Shown here one piece after another: positions 10,290 through 22,079 of a stretch of DNA of 64,000 nt. The notes under the pieces are model-generated. The model worked only from the letters and a program-made list of their open reading frames with translations, ran no database searches and had not been told where the DNA came from. Position numbers and translations under genes: made by a program. Within the stretch, counting starts at the first letter, position 1. Every line of letters begins with the position of its first letter. The DNA is from Aradus depressus (taxonomy: Eukaryota; Arthropoda; Insecta; Hemiptera; Aradidae), in NCBI GenBank assembly GCA_963662175.1, contig OY759217.1, positions 19,904,562-19,968,561 on the forward strand, in the 5' to 3' direction.

Positions 10290-10630
10290 CATGGTCACGA
10301 TCTTCAGACGGCCGAACGACCAGCGCTTACTTACCAAACGTCCGGGGAGACTTGAGTCTGTTTGGGTAAAGCCGGACCATTGAACGTCCCAGATACTACC
10401 GGATCACGGGGATTTCAACTCCAAGCTCACTTTTTCAAGAAGAAGGACAGCCCGAACTGCTCGTGCGGCGGCGTTGAGACGGCAGAACACGTAGTTCTCG
10501 AATGCCTAGTGTAGCACGGGTCTAAGGTGGAGTTGATATGCCGGACAGGATCGTACCTGGGACTGAACCTTCGAAAGCTGATTACCCAGAGTTCAGTTGA
10601 ATCGTCGCCTCCTGGCGGAGGATAAAGAAG
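10290..10630 (+). pseudogene. R1-like LINE fragment: C-terminal part of ORF2
   Basis: Translated pieces match the 3' part of the R1-like copy at 48543-51405: ATMVTIFRRPNDQR corresponds to its VVTIIGWPNDLR, then GDFNSKL, a degenerate Cys/His region, and VDMPDRIVPGT ending in IVAS, aligned with RFVAS at the end of the other copy. Stops and indels are present. Unlike 48543-51405, the homology continues past the final CGCCTCCTG, which suggests that the other copy's 3' end is truncated. It lies just upstream of DIP exon 10017-10202 in transcript terms. Confidence 0.65.
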
Positions 10631-10799
10631 GCAGTATAACCTAGCTCCAGGGATGACCGCTGGATGCTACCTGCGACCGGCGCAACGTAGTCATAAAAAC
10701 ATAGATACCCTGGTCCCATTGGTAGCAACACCAATAAAATCTTATGAATATAGTATATAAAGACCTATTTCCCCTCTACGCGGCGGATGGGTGATGAAA

Positions 10800-11009
10800 G
10801 ACCCCACAGGGGTGTGGTACACCTGAAAAAAAAAAGTACAGCGAGCAATCGAGGACTACATGTTCTACACTCTCGATGCCCCCACAAGAACAGTTTGGGT
10901 TGTTCTTCCTCCTAAAGAAGAAGAGTATGTGGGACATGGTCAGGCTATATCCATGTCGAGTCAAGGTGTACCAGTATGTCCGGAAAGTATGCGTATGTCG
11001 TTCGGACAT
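10800..11009 (-). pseudogene. R1-like LINE fragment: C-terminal Cys/His cluster
   Basis: On the minus strand the reading frame gives SERHTHTFRTYWYTL, then RRKNNPNCSCGGIESVEHVV followed by LDC, a CxC...HxxxxC cluster equivalent to the one at about 51225-51285. The frame ends in an unrelated low-complexity stretch. It is a separate insertion from 10290-10630, opposite in orientation. From 11010 to 11640 nothing further is recognised. Confidence 0.6.
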
Positions 11010-11639
11010 CCTAACCTCGAAACCAACGTAGTTGCCATACTATAATCGCCAACTATTTTATTTTAAGGAAATTTGTTCTATACCAAAGCACCTCTGCTTA
11101 AGGTACCTATGGTGTTTTTCATAAGTTGGAACTTAATAGTATATTAGGGTAGCGTACATCTCCCAAGTAGGAACATATGCACTTTTTTGATCAAAATAAA
11201 TAAAACCTAATTAACGAGCTCTGCACCTCCCCTTTGTTAATAAAGATAAATTCATTAACGAAAAATGACCATTGCATGCAACTAACTTAAAACGAGGGAA
11301 AAGGAAAACATGATATATCGAAAAATGAAAATTATCAACATAAATACAATCTGTTATAGAACAATAGAGACCTCCAAAGTTCTGAAAGACTTTTCATGTT
11401 AATGGCCGCGGGAGGTCCCAAATCACTGTTTGGAGACCTTCTGCCTCACCGAAGGGTTGCCTATGTAATCTGTCCAATGAGATGAACACTTTTAGATATT
11501 ACTACCAATTAGCAATAACACTAATAATAATTCTTTACACTAAACTATAACATGGTGATAATACATCACATAATTTTAAAATAGCATATAAATCATAACA
11601 ACCCATATTAAATCTTAGAATATGAACACACGAGATGAA

Positions 11640-11890
11640 TATTTATAAAAAAAATTGTGACTCACGCCCTGGCTTTAACTAAGAAGTCATGTCACCGACT
11701 ACCAGGACATTCTTTCCCGATGAGAGAGCGCTCGGGTGATCATGAGCCCGACTCCACTGTGGGAGTCCTAAAATTTGCCAACCGAGGTTTAGCTATGTAG
11801 GATAGGGGTCTTCAACAAATATCTGACATCGTTCAGGTTCGAGACCATCGTTTAATGTCCCACCCAAAGGACGGCGTGCTCAAGGTCTTG
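11640..11890 (-). repeat. SINE-B, diverged partial copy
   Basis: Carries the SINE-B end modules in diverged form (GACTCACGCCCTGGCTTTAA, GGGAGTCCTAAAATTTGCC, GGGGTCTTCAACAAATATCT), without the tRNA-like head. It lies next to the full copy 11986-12321 in the same orientation. Confidence 0.7.
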
Positions 11891-11985
11891 TTTTTTTCTT
11901 CATCTTCTTTCAAGACGATATTATGGGGGGAATAAAATCTTCCTCAGATCAAAAAGAGCGAAATATACTTCAGAAAAAGAAGATA

Positions 11986-12321
11986 TAGGTTAGGTTAGGT
12001 TTTATGACTCATGCCCAGGCTTTAACTACGAGGTCATATCGCCTACTACCAGAGCGCTCTTTCGTCACTCTGGTGGACATGAGCCGACTCTACTCTGGGA
12101 GTCCTAAATTTTGCCAACTTAAATTTTTATTCACCTAGGGCAGGGGTCTTTAACGAGTACCTGACATCGTACAGGCTCGGGACCATAGCTTAGAGTAGGA
12201 CGGCGTGCTTAAGTTTATTTTACCTCCCAGATAAAATAAATTAAGGGCCTCGGTCGGGTTTCGAACCCACGTTCTTGAGCTCAGAAGACAAGCACGCATA
12301 CCACTGAGCTACCGGCGCCCT
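11986..12321 (-). mobile_element. tRNA-derived SINE, family B, with telomere-like tail
   Basis: The minus-strand head is GGGCGCCGGTAGCTCAGTGG with A-box TAGCTCAGTGG and a B-box-like GGGTTCGAAACCC region; the body includes ACGAGTACCTGACATCGTAC on the plus strand; the 3' tail is (CCTAA)n, seen as AGGTTAGGTTAGG at about 11987-11999. The 10-bp repeat AAAGAAGATA flanks it at 11976-11985 and 12323-12332. Reference copy: 51487-51836. Confidence 0.88.
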
Positions 12322-12514
12322 CAAAGAAGATAATATATAAGGTATATATATAAATTAAGAAGTATCATTAATTATTAATAAAGTTAATAGTAAATAACTT
12401 ATCAAATCAATTATGATATTAAATTAAAAAAATCTAATTAGGACAGAAATTATAGGATATTAGTAGAGGAGATCTGAGAATAAAATAAAAATATACGTAA
12501 GAAAACTAAATGGT

Positions 12515-12553
<39 letters not shown>

Positions 12554-13274
12554 ACAAGATACATTAGAGAAAAATATTTTTCGAAGTTACAAAACGTTAA
12601 ATAAAGTTTCATTACTTTACACAAATGATAATATTAGATTCAAAATATAATAAAGAGAAACAGGACGAAGTTTGATAAGAAAGTGTCGGACATGTTGGAC
12701 GGGAGACCTGAGCAGCTGAGTGGGTTCAGAAGTGGCTCGTGATGCACAAAGGGGCGCAATCAGAGCCGGGGGAAGGGGGTCTGATTTTGTTAGGAACGTG
12801 ACCTCGGAGGAGGCGGGAAAGCCTCGGAGAAACTCGGTTATACAGTCAACAGACAGGGTGCCAAACTTTTCTATCCGGTCATAACTGAATACGTAGTTCT
12901 CCCCCTCCCCTTCTTTCTCAAGCTTCTGTTACACGATAAAACATAACTCTCACAAAAATTTCCAATAAAGTCTGGTCTCTTTGAGATATGTATATATGTA
13001 ACTTTGTCAAATTGAATTTTTTTGTTTATATTTGAAAAAAACCGGAGCACGTATTTTCTATCTCTGATTGGAAACAGTCAAGTTCCCTTGAAGTGTGGAT
13101 ATTCTGTTATCAACTTCTATAAGTTTCAAAAAACTTGATTTAATATCATAGAAAAACCCCTTTGGTCTCTTGACTGTCCGTTGCAGAGGAGTTTTACTGT
13201 ACCTACTTTATTCTGAACTTCCATAGAGCCTCTTACTGGTAATTCCACCATTATAAGTCCCATAGCTTATGTTA
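12322..13274. other. No recognised gene; poly(T) tract
   Basis: AT-rich, with a T-run of about 37 bp at 12514-12550. A moderately GC-richer block at 12690-12840 has no open frame of note. Confidence 0.4.
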
Positions 13275-13740
13275 TATTCGAGGGCGCAGATAGTTCAGAG
13301 GTAGCATGCTTGCCTACTGTGCTCAAGATCGAATATGTTTTTTTTATCTGGGAGGTTCTCCTCACCCTATACTTGGCGACACGAAATAAGGCGGGTAGGT
13401 GAAAATGCGGTTGGGTTGAGTGCTAATTTCACAAAGGTAAGTAGGAAAGACCTGACTTTTAAATCTTTCTGGGGGTAGGCAATGTGGCTCTCACAGCGTT
13501 GTCACATATGATGCTTTCGGGGCCGGCCACGCCCCCTCTCCGCGATCCCTGGTTCCAAGTGCGGCAACATGGCATATTTCCCGAACCGCCTTATTTCTTG
13601 TCGCAGGGTATAGGTAAATAAATTTGGATAGACCAAATTTAAGACTCCGACAGGCCTAGTATTCGGGCACATATCCGTAGCGACGAAAGAGTATCCTGGT
13701 AGCAGGCGATATAACCTGGGAGTTAAATCTCAGACATGAG
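13275..13740 (+). mobile_element. SINE-B copy containing a nested hairpin element
   Basis: Head GAGGGCGCAGATAGTTCAG and end GGAGTTAAATCTCAGACATG match SINE-B, with an AACTAACTAAC tail. Its middle is split by a TIR hairpin at about 13364-13609: ACCCTATACTTGGCGACACG with AAATAAGGCGG on the left, CCGCCTTATTTCTTGTCGCA with GGGTATAGG on the right. The nested element has no coding capacity. Confidence 0.7.
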
Positions 13741-14119
13741 TCAACTAACTAACGATAAAAAAAAGGATAATATTCAATTATAGAAAATTGATCTGAAATT
13801 TCCGCAATAAAGCACTAGTCTATCGTAATGTTAATAATTATTGAAAAATTGTTTAAACGAAATTTTTAGATATGTTATATATTGTGGACACAAACTTTTA
13901 TTCTTGATTTATTAATTATTATTATTTCTCTAATGTGTTTATATTCTAAAATTTAATACATATTTATTAAGTATACTTATTTATTAACTAGCAGTAATAC
14001 CCGGCGTTGCCCGGGGAACTTTGACTTTTCTCCCAATATCTCCTATAAGGCTATTCAGTTCCTCGACAGTACATTCATGATGTTATAATTTTTAATTATT
14101 CATACGGAATTCAACTGTA

Positions 14120-14995
14120 GTAACGCTAGTAATTTTTTAGGACCCCTGGGCACCATAGCTAGTATGCGCCTTTCAACTGCGGAAACGACAGCTAGTGAAT
14201 ACTTAGCATCGCTGGACGTCCTAGCCAGTGCGTACTTAAGAACGTTTTGACCACAGCTAGTATTGCCTTGCAACGACGGACCCCACAGCTAGTAGGTAGT
14301 TGGGAATGCTGGGCATCACAGCTAGTATGTGCCTTGCGACGGCGGACCCCACAGCTAGTACGTAGTTAGGAACGCTGGTCACCACAGATAGTATGTGCCT
14401 CGAAACAGCGGACCCCACAGCGAGTACGAAGTTAGGAACGCTGGGCATCACAGCTAGTAAGTGCCTTGCAACAGCAGACCCCACAGCTAGTACGTAGTTA
14501 GACCCACTGGGCATCACAGCTAGTATGTGTTCTACAACGGCGGACCCCACCGCTAGTACGTAGTTAGAAACGCTCAGCATCACAGCTAGTATGTGTTCTG
14601 CAACGGCGGACCCCACCGCTAGTACCTAGTTAGAAACGCTGGGCATCACAGCTAGTATGTTTTTGCATCGGCGGACCCCACAGCTAGTACGTTTTTAAGA
14701 ACGCTGGTCCCTACAGCTTGTAGGTGCCTTGCAACTGCGGACCCCACAGATAGTATGTAGTTAGAACCACAGGGCATCACAGCTAGTATGAGTTTTGCAA
14801 CGGCGGACCCCACAGCTAGTACGTAGTTAGAAACGCTCAGCATCACAGCTAGTATGTGTTCTGCAACGGCGGACCCCAGAGCTAGTACCTAGTTAGAAAC
14901 GCTGGGCATCACAGCTAGTATGTTTTTGCAACGGCGGACCCCACAGCTAGTACGTAGTTAAATACGCTGGGCCACACTGCTAGCGTCTTGTAACT
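14120..14995. repeat. 66-bp minisatellite (array 1)
   Basis: About 13 units of roughly 66 bp built on CACAGCTAGTATGTGCCTTG, CAACGGCGGACCCCACAGCT and AGTACGTAGTTAG. Because 66 = 3 x 22, both strands keep long open frames, such as 119 codons at 14257-14616 (minus) with repeating GSAVARHILAVMPSVPNYV. No start context, promoter or conserved product supports coding. Confidence 0.85.
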
Positions 14996-15004
14996 GCGTG
15001 AAAT

Positions 15005-16110
15005 TCATGACAATCCGATTACCCTTTAAACCAAATTTTTAAGATGTCACATAGTGTATTTTTTTATTTGGCCATCAATAATACTACATGTGAAATTCCA
15101 TGACAATCCGATCATCCCCAGCTCTTCCAGCACCTCCTTACTCATCAAACGTCTGATTCCCAGGGCTAGCGTCCTATGGGATAGTTCTCGTCTTCCCATG
15201 AGTCTCTCAGTCTATAGCTGGACTGATGTTACTCTTCAGTTTCATCATCCCAGTTGGATCACATGTAGGGTCACTATATGTTTAGGCACTATATAACTAG
15301 TCACTATATGTTTGGTCACTATGTGTTTAGTCACTACATATTTTATTTTAGAAGTAATCATTCCTTTTTTTCTTTTCACTCATTTCTTTCAATTCCAAGC
15401 AGAATAATGTATAGGTGTGTGATATTCTGGATTTTGGATATATATCTGTAATTTAATGGATGTACCTGAGTGTATGACACACCGCCTATTTTTCTATTTC
15501 ACTTTCAGGAATACTACATGTGAAATTTCGTGACAATCTGACCAACCGTTAATGAGCCAGCACTATATTTTTACTTAGGCCTATCCCCACAACCTCCCCT
15601 CCCGTTGAAAACTTTGGATCGCCACACATCTTATATTCCTATTTGGCTTTTAAAAATACTACATGTGAAATTTCGTGACAATCCGACCAATCGTTGAAGA
15701 GTTAGCTCTATATTTATACTTAGGCCTACCCCCACAACCCCCCCTCCCGTTCAAAACTTTGGGACGCCACACACCTTTTTTTCCTATTTGGCTTTTAAAA
15801 ATACTACATGTGAAATTTCATGACAATTCGCCCATTAGTTAATGAGTTAGCTCTATATTTATACTTAGGCCCCCCCACAACCCCCCCTCCCGTTCAAAAC
15901 TTTGGGACGCCACACACCTTTTTTTCCCATTTGGCTTTTAAAAATACTACATGTGAAATTTCATGACAATTCGACCATTAGTTAATGAGTTAGCACTATT
16001 TATATACTTAGGCCCCCCTTACAACCCCCCCTCCCGATCCAAATTTTGGGACGCCACATAGCCTATTATTCAATCGGTCTTGAAAGGATGCTACATGTGA
16101 AGTTTCATAA
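15005..16110. repeat. ~110-150-bp minisatellite in composite element, copy 1
   Basis: Units contain ATACTACATGTGAAATTTC, TGACAATCCGACCAA, TTAATGAGTTAGCTCTAT and a CCCCCCCTCCCGTTCAAAAC core. A degraded stretch at 15240-15480 has GTCACTATATGTTT repeats. The ORF at 15054-15296 reads through it and is spurious. Confidence 0.8.
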
Positions 16111-16224
16111 AAATCCGTCCAGCCGTTTGGGCGTGATGCTGGAACAAACATACATACATACATACATACAAACAAACAAACAAACAAACAAACAAACCCC
16201 GTTTCAGCTTTATTAATATAGAAG

Positions 16225-19200
16225 ACTAGCAGTAATACCCGGCGTTGCCCGGGGAACTTTGACTTTTCTACTATTATCTCCTATAAGTCTTTTAAATTCT
16301 TCAACAGTACATTCATGATGTTATAATTTTCAATTATTCATACGGAATAAGGCTTATAGTCCTTCAACGTCAAACACCCCAGCTAGTAAGTTTTTAGGAC
16401 CCCTGGGCATCACAGCTAGTATGCGTCTTTCAACGGCGGAAACCACAGCTAGTGAATACTTAGTATCGCTGGACATCCTAGCCAGTGCGTACTTAAGAAG
16501 GCTTGTGACCACAGCTAGTAAGTGCCTTGCAACAGCGGACCCCACAGCTAGTACGATATTAGGAACGCTGGGCATCACATCTAGTAAATGCCTTGCAACA
16601 GCGGACCCCACAGCGAATACATAGTTACTACTACTACATGTGAAATTCATGCCAATCCGCTTACCCTTTAACAGTACATTCATGATGTTATAATTTTCAA
16701 TTATTCATACGGAATAAGGCTTATAGTCCTTCAACTATAGTAACGCTAGTAAGTTTTTAGGACCCCCGGGCACCACAGCTAGTATGCGCCCTGCAACGCT
16801 GGGCAACACAGCTAGTACGTAGTTAGGAACGCTGGGCACCAGAGGTAGTATATGCCTTGCAACGGCGGACCCCACAGCTAGTACGTAGTTGGAAATGCTG
16901 GGCATCACAGCTAGTATGTGCCTTGCGACGGCGGACCCCACAGCTAGTACGTAGTTAGAACGCTGGTCACCACAGCTAGTATGTGCCTCGCAAGAGCGGA
17001 CCTTACAGATAGTACGTTTTTAGGAACGCTGGGCCCTACAGCTATTAAGTGCCTAGCAACAGCGGACCCCACAGCTAGTACGATATTAGGAACGCTGGGC
17101 ATCACAGCTAGTAAATGTCTTGCAACAGTGAACCCCACAGCGAATACATAGTTACTACTACTACATGTGAAATTCATGACAATCCGATTACCCTTTAATC
17201 ATTCAGCAATATTTTTATGCTTAGCCCCCCTCCCAAATTTTTAAAATGTCACATAGTGTATTTTTCTTTTTGACCATCAAGAATACTACATGTGAAATTC
17301 CATGACAATACGACCAACCGTTAATGAGCTAGCACTATATTTATACTTGGGCCCCCCCGCCGTCACACCGCCTATTTTTCTATTTGTCCTTCAATAATAC
17401 TACATGTGAAATTCCAAGACAATCCGGTCATCCGTTAATGACGTATCACTATCTTCAAATTTACGCCTACCCCCACAACCCCCCTCCCGTTCTCAATTTT
17501 GTGACGTCACACACCCTATTTTTCTATTCGACCTTTATGAATACTACATGTGAAATTTCGTGACAATCTGATCCATCCGTTAATGGCTTATCACTATATA
17601 TATACTTAGGCCCCGATCAACCCACCCTCCCATTCAAAATTTTGTGACATATACACCCCATTTTTCTATTTGGCTTTTAAGAATACTATATGTGAAATTC
17701 CATGACAATTCGACCAACTGTTAATGAGCTAGTCCTATATTTATACTTAGGCCCCCATCAACCCACCCTCCCGTTCAAAATTTTGTGACATATACACCCT
17801 ATATTTCTATTTGGCTTTTAAGAATACTACATGTGAAATTCCATGACAATACGACCAACCGTTATTGTGCTAGCACTATATTTATACTTAGGCCCCCCCG
17901 CCACTACCCCCCCTCCCGTACAAAATTTTGAGCCGTCACACCGCCTATTTTTCTATTTGGCTTTTTAGAATACTACATGTGAAATTCCATGACAATACGA
18001 CCAACCGTTATTGAGCTGGCACTATATTTATACTTAGGCCCCCCCGCCACTACCCCCCCTCCCGTACAAAATTTTGAGCCGTCACACCGCCTATTTTTCT
18101 ATTTGGCTTTTTAGAATACTACATGTGAAATTCCATGACAATACGACCAACCGTTATTGAGCTAGCACTATATTTATACTTAGGCCCCCCCGCCACTACC
18201 CCCCCTCCCGTACAAAATTTTGAGCCGTCACACCGCCTATTTTTCTATTTGGCTTTTTAGAATACTACATGTGAAATTCCATGACAATACGACCAACCGT
18301 TATTGAGCTAGCACTATATTTATACTTAGGCCCCTCGCCACTACCCCCCCTCCCGTACAAAATTTTGAGCCGTCACACCGCCTATTTTTCTATTTGACTT
18401 TCAGGAATGAAATTTCGTGACAACCTGACCAACCGTTAATGAGCCAGCACTATATTTATACTTAGGCCCCCCGCCACTACCCCCCCTCCCGTACAAAATT
18501 TTGAGCCGTCACACCGCCTATTTTTCTATTTGGCTTTTTAGAATACTACATGTGAAATTCCATGACAATACGACCAACCGTTATTGAGCTAGCACTATAT
18601 TTATACTTAGGCCCACCCGCCACTACCCCCCCTCCCGTACAAAATTTTGAGCCGTCACACCGCCTATTTTTCTATTTGACTTTCAGGAATGAAATTTCGT
18701 GACAACCTGACCAACCGTTAATGAGCCAGCACTATATTTATACTTAGGCCCCCCACAACCCCCCCTCCCGTTCAAAACTTTGGGACGCCACACACCTTAT
18801 TTTTCTATTGGCCTTCAGGAATACTACATGTGAAATTTCGTGACAATCCGACCAACCGTTAAAGAGTTAGCTCTATATTTATACTTAGGCCCCCCCACAA
18901 CCCCCCTTCCCGTTCAAAACTTTGGGACCCCACACACCTTATTTTTCTATTTGGCCTTCAGGAATACTCCATGTGAAATTTCGTGACAATCCGACCAACC
19001 GTTAAAGAGTTAGCTCTATATTTATACTTAGGCCCCCCCCACAACCCCCCCTCCCGTTCAAAATTTTGGGACGCCACATAGCCCATTATTCAATCGGGCT
19101 CAAAAGGATGCTACATGGGTAGTTTCATAAAAATCCGTCCAGCCGTTTGGGCGTGATGCTGGAACAAACATACATACATACATACATACATACATACAAA

Positions 19201-19239
19201 CAAACAAACAAACCCCGTTTCAGCTTTATTAATATAGAA
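16225..19239 (+). repeat. Composite tandem-repeat element, copy 2
   Basis: The same order of modules as 13987-16224, starting with the identical ACTAGCAGTAATACCCGGCG head directly abutting the AATATAGAAG end of copy 1 and ending in the same CCCGTTTCAGCTTTATTAAT. The 66-bp array is at about 16375-17160; the longer array (17165-19120) has more units than in copy 1. The ORFs at 16354-17177 are satellite frames. Confidence 0.8.
17165..19120. repeat. 141-146-bp minisatellite in composite element, copy 2
   Basis: TACTACATGTGAAATTCC recurs at 17284, 17398, 17542, 17684, 17825, 17971, 18117 and 18263, so spacing converges on 141-146 bp. Units at 17825-18410 are nearly identical, showing recent expansion. 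Every unit has a CCCCCCTCCC core preceded by TTATACTTAGGCCCCCC. Confidence 0.9.
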
Positions 19240-19261
19240 TAACCATATGGTTAATTAATAT

Positions 19262-19615
19262 AATTTATAAGAGGGCTACATTTATATAGCTCAGATTTAT
19301 CGTGCTTGTTTACTGAGCTTAAGATCACGGGTTCGAAACCCGGCAGAGGCTTTAAGGTTTTTATATCTGGGAGATGAAAAAACCTTGAGCACCCGTATCC
19401 TATGGATGGGACGATAAGCGATGGTGCCGAGCCTGTATGATGTCAGATACTCGTTAAAAACCCCTACTCTAGGCGAATAAAAATTTAGGGGAGGCAACAT
19501 TTTGGACTCCCATAGTAGAGTCGGGCTCATATCCACCAGAGTGACGAAAGAGCGCTCTGGTAAGGCGATATGACCTCATAGTTAAAGCCCGGGCATGAGT
19601 CACAATAACTATAAT
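19262..19615 (+). mobile_element. SINE-B copy
   Basis: B box GGGTTCGAAACCCGGC at about 19330, body with GAGCACCCGTATCCTATGGA and ATGATGTCAGATACTCGTTA, end AAAGCCCGGGCATGAGTCAC. The head is diverged and no clear target duplication was found. Confidence 0.8.
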
Positions 19616-20009
19616 TTATAAGCTATTTTGATGTAAAACCTTGAAAGACGTATCCAATTACCATGTTATGGTTTAACGGATATAAATATTATTTTTATTA
19701 TTTCCAGAAAATGTCTGACAGGGAGGGATCTTCGATCTTCGCCGTGTGGGATAAAGCTTTACTTTCCAATAGTCGAACGTTAAAAGTGGAGATATGAGGG
19801 AGAAAGTTACGGTGGGTCCCGGAAAGTTCCCTCTGGAAGAAGGTAGAATGGGAAGGCTTTGTTTAGCATTTCTGGTTGAGGACCGGGCTCGGCAATTCCC
19901 TGAGTAATCTAGTTTAATGGTCAAACTAAATCAAACCACTCGGCTAAAAGATTTAATGTTAGATTCACCCTTTTCAAAATCCAATCTCTCAAAAAGCTTT
20001 TGCCTCTAA
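19616..20009. other. No recognised gene
   Basis: The minus-strand ORF at 19673-19924 has no visible family resemblance, and no start or splice context supports it. Confidence 0.3.
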
Positions 20010-20215
20010 TTATACTGAACTTTGAAGTTGAAAGCTGAAGCTGTCTTTTCAATCTTTCTCAGCTTTTCTTATTTCAATTTGTCAATCTCATTGTTTTATA
20101 GTGAAATGTTTATAATAATTCTATATAAAAAGAGATTAGTAATAATGAAGGGGGGGTTCATATAGTAATAAACTTCTCTTGTACAAATTGTTTTTAGGGC
20201 TTAGCAAAAGGCTCG
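20010..20215. repeat. Direct repeat, left copy, flanking LINE fragment
   Basis: Matches 21145-21345: shared strings include GCTGTCTTTTCAATCTTTCT, TTCTATATAAAAAGAGATTA and ACAAATTGTTTTTAGG. The left copy has a small insertion near 20030. Both copies end at a related TTAGCAAA(A)GG sequence. Confidence 0.75.
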
Positions 20216-20229
20216 TTTAGAGACATCGG

Positions 20230-21115
20230 AAGGATACTTCCATGGCGCGTGGAAGAATGCATTCGAAGTTGTTTTTTGTAAGCATGGCAAGCCGAAACAA
20301 GATCCCGAGAGCTATAGACCGATAAATCTTTTAAATTCGCTGACTAAACTTTTCGAAAAGATAACATATAAAAGAATTTTTCAATACTTAGAAGGCACCA
20401 AACCGTCCCACCAGTTTGACTTCAAAGTCAAGAACACTGCCGTTCAGCAGCTACAACGGGTGACCGAGACGATCGTCCGTGGCTTTGAGGAGAAGATGTA
20501 CACTGCCGCCTTATTTTTGGACGTAGCCGGATCCGTTGACACTGTTTGGCATCAGGGACTATTATAAAAACACGCTTCAAATTAAAGTCAGAAACTCACT
20601 AAGCAACCAGAAAAGGATGATAGCTGGGGTCCCTCAAGGTGCTATTCTGAGCCTTCTCCTATTCCGCTACATTAGCCACATATGCAGATGATGCAATGAT
20701 CGCCTGTCTATAGTATACTCCGTCGCCATTCAACAGCTCCAGGAGGCCCTGAGAGAAGTTTCTCAATGGTTTTCAAAATGGAGATCCAAGCTAAATGTAG
20801 AGAAGACTGAAGTTAAGATCTTCGCTCTCCGCAGATTCTGCATAGAAGAAAAAAATCAGCTGAAAATTGATGACTTCCCAATTCTCTGGAATCCTAAGTA
20901 CCAGGGTGTGCGCTATCAGTATTTTTGGATACACGACCCACATGGGATTTACACATTACAGAAAACTACAGCAACAATATTCACGACTTAATACACTTTA
21001 CCTTCCATGAACAGAAATACAACACTTAAACAAACATGTACCATTCTGCTATACAAGACACTCGTACGACCACTTCAAACATGCGCCTATCCAGTCTGGA
21101 TCGAATATGTATAGC
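20230..21115 (+). pseudogene. Jockey-like LINE reverse-transcriptase pseudogene
   Basis: Plus-strand frames give ESYRPINLLNSLTKLFEKI (RT motif 1-2), TAALFLDVAGSVDTVWHQGL (catalytic block, first Asp present), GVPQGAILS, then TYADDAMIA (YADD box) and VSQWFSKWRSKLNVEKTEVK of the post-RT region. Several frameshifts and a deletion between LDVAG and GVPQG break the frame. Endonuclease, ORF1 and the 3' end are missing. It lies between two direct repeats (20010-20215 and 21145-21345). Confidence 0.85.
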
Positions 21116-21144
21116 TTCTTCATTTTTGCTTGTCTAAATAAATG

Positions 21145-21345
21145 TTGTTTAATTGTACTGAACTTTGAAGCTGTCTTTTCAATCTTTCTCAGATTTTCTT
21201 ACTTAAATTTGTCAATCTCATTGTTTATAATGAAATGTTTATAACAATTCTATATAAAAAGAGATTATAAATAATGAAGGAGGTTCTTATAGTAATAAGA
21301 TTCACTTGAACAAATTGTTTTTAGGACTTAGCAAAGGGTTTCTCT
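21145..21345. repeat. Direct repeat, right copy, flanking LINE fragment
   Basis: See 20010-20215. The duplication is too long for a target-site duplication and has no LTR hallmarks (no TG...CA ends, primer site or purine tract), so it is more likely a segmental duplication or part of the element. Confidence 0.7.
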
Positions 21346-21594
21346 AAAGTGATAGATATGGTCCCCCTGGGGTCAGCAGATCTTAAGAAGGTCGATGGTG
21401 TTAGGGGTGGAATGGGAGTATCTAGCTATCGAATGGGGGGAAATGAAAACATTACTTACTAGCAGGCTAGCGGGCGTTGCCAGGTTAGTAACTGAGACCG
21501 AGCTCACAAGAATGCTTTGTGTAGAAGTTTTTGAAAATCTGATTATGCGTTAAGGATTTTGTCGCGTACTAGTCTACTGAGCTCAAGATGAAGA

Positions 21595-21750
21595 AAAAAC
21601 CTTCGGATGGAAAGCTAAACGGTAATAAGGTAGGCAACATTTAGGACCCCTACAGTAGAGTCGAGCTCATGTTCACCAGAGTGACGAAAGAGCGCTCTGG
21701 TAGTAGGCGATATGACCTCGTAGTAAAAGCCCGGGCATGACAAATAATAA
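21595..21750 (+). repeat. SINE-B partial copy
   Basis: The 3' half of SINE-B: GACCCCTACAGTAGAGTCGA, CACCAGAGTGACGAAAGAGC, GTAGTAAAAGCCCGGGCATG. The head is degraded. Confidence 0.7.
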
Positions 21751-21824
21751 CTAACTAGTAATTGCTTTGATGCTAATAAATTGCAATAATTACTACTACA
21801 TTTATGCTAAGTCGGCCTGTATTA

Positions 21825-21975
21825 GTTAGTTATTATGACTCATGCCCGGGCTTTAACTACGAGGTCATATCGCCTACTACCAGAGCGCTCTTTCGTCACT
21901 CTGGTGGACATGAGCCCGATTCTACTGAGGGAGTCCTAAATTTTGCCTACCCTAAATTTTTATTCACCTTACTCT
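21825..21975 (-). repeat. SINE-B partial copy, inverted
   Basis: Begins at its tail TTAGTTAGTTATTATGACTC and runs to TAAATTTTTATTCACC, where the LINE at 22-24 kb begins. With 21595-21750 it forms an inverted pair. Confidence 0.75.
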
Positions 21976-22079
21976 TCTTGGTGTCCCAACTGTCCGATCT
22001 TGCTGCCGCTAAAGTGTGGATGGTTACTCCTGTGGCTTTGTTCGCTTTGGATATGTAGACGTCTGCAGTTTCGCTAAAT

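Larger units (their letters stand above)
13987..16224 (+). repeat. Composite tandem-repeat element, copy 1
   Basis: Layout: head ACTAGCAGTAATACCCGGCG with TTGCCCGGGGAACTTTGACT; a 66-bp minisatellite at about 14120-14995; a longer minisatellite at about 15005-16110 based on ATACTACATGTGAAATTTC; tail AATCCGTCCAGCCGTTTGGG, GTGATGCTGGAACAAACATA, then (CATA)n(CAAA)n and CCCGTTTCAGCTTTATTAAT. ACTAGC...CCCGGC.TTGCCCGGG heads and CCAGCCGTTTGGG tails resemble 3' regions of RTE-type LINEs and their nonautonomous relatives, but no RT is present, so the class is uncertain. Copy 2 follows immediately head to tail. Confidence 0.8.

Noticed and set aside
14257..17177. Repeat-protein-like ORFs (GSAVARHILAVMPSVPNYVL units) on the minus strand and similar plus-strand frames
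   Set aside because: Product of a 66-bp minisatellite (3 x 22). Both strands are open, which argues against coding.
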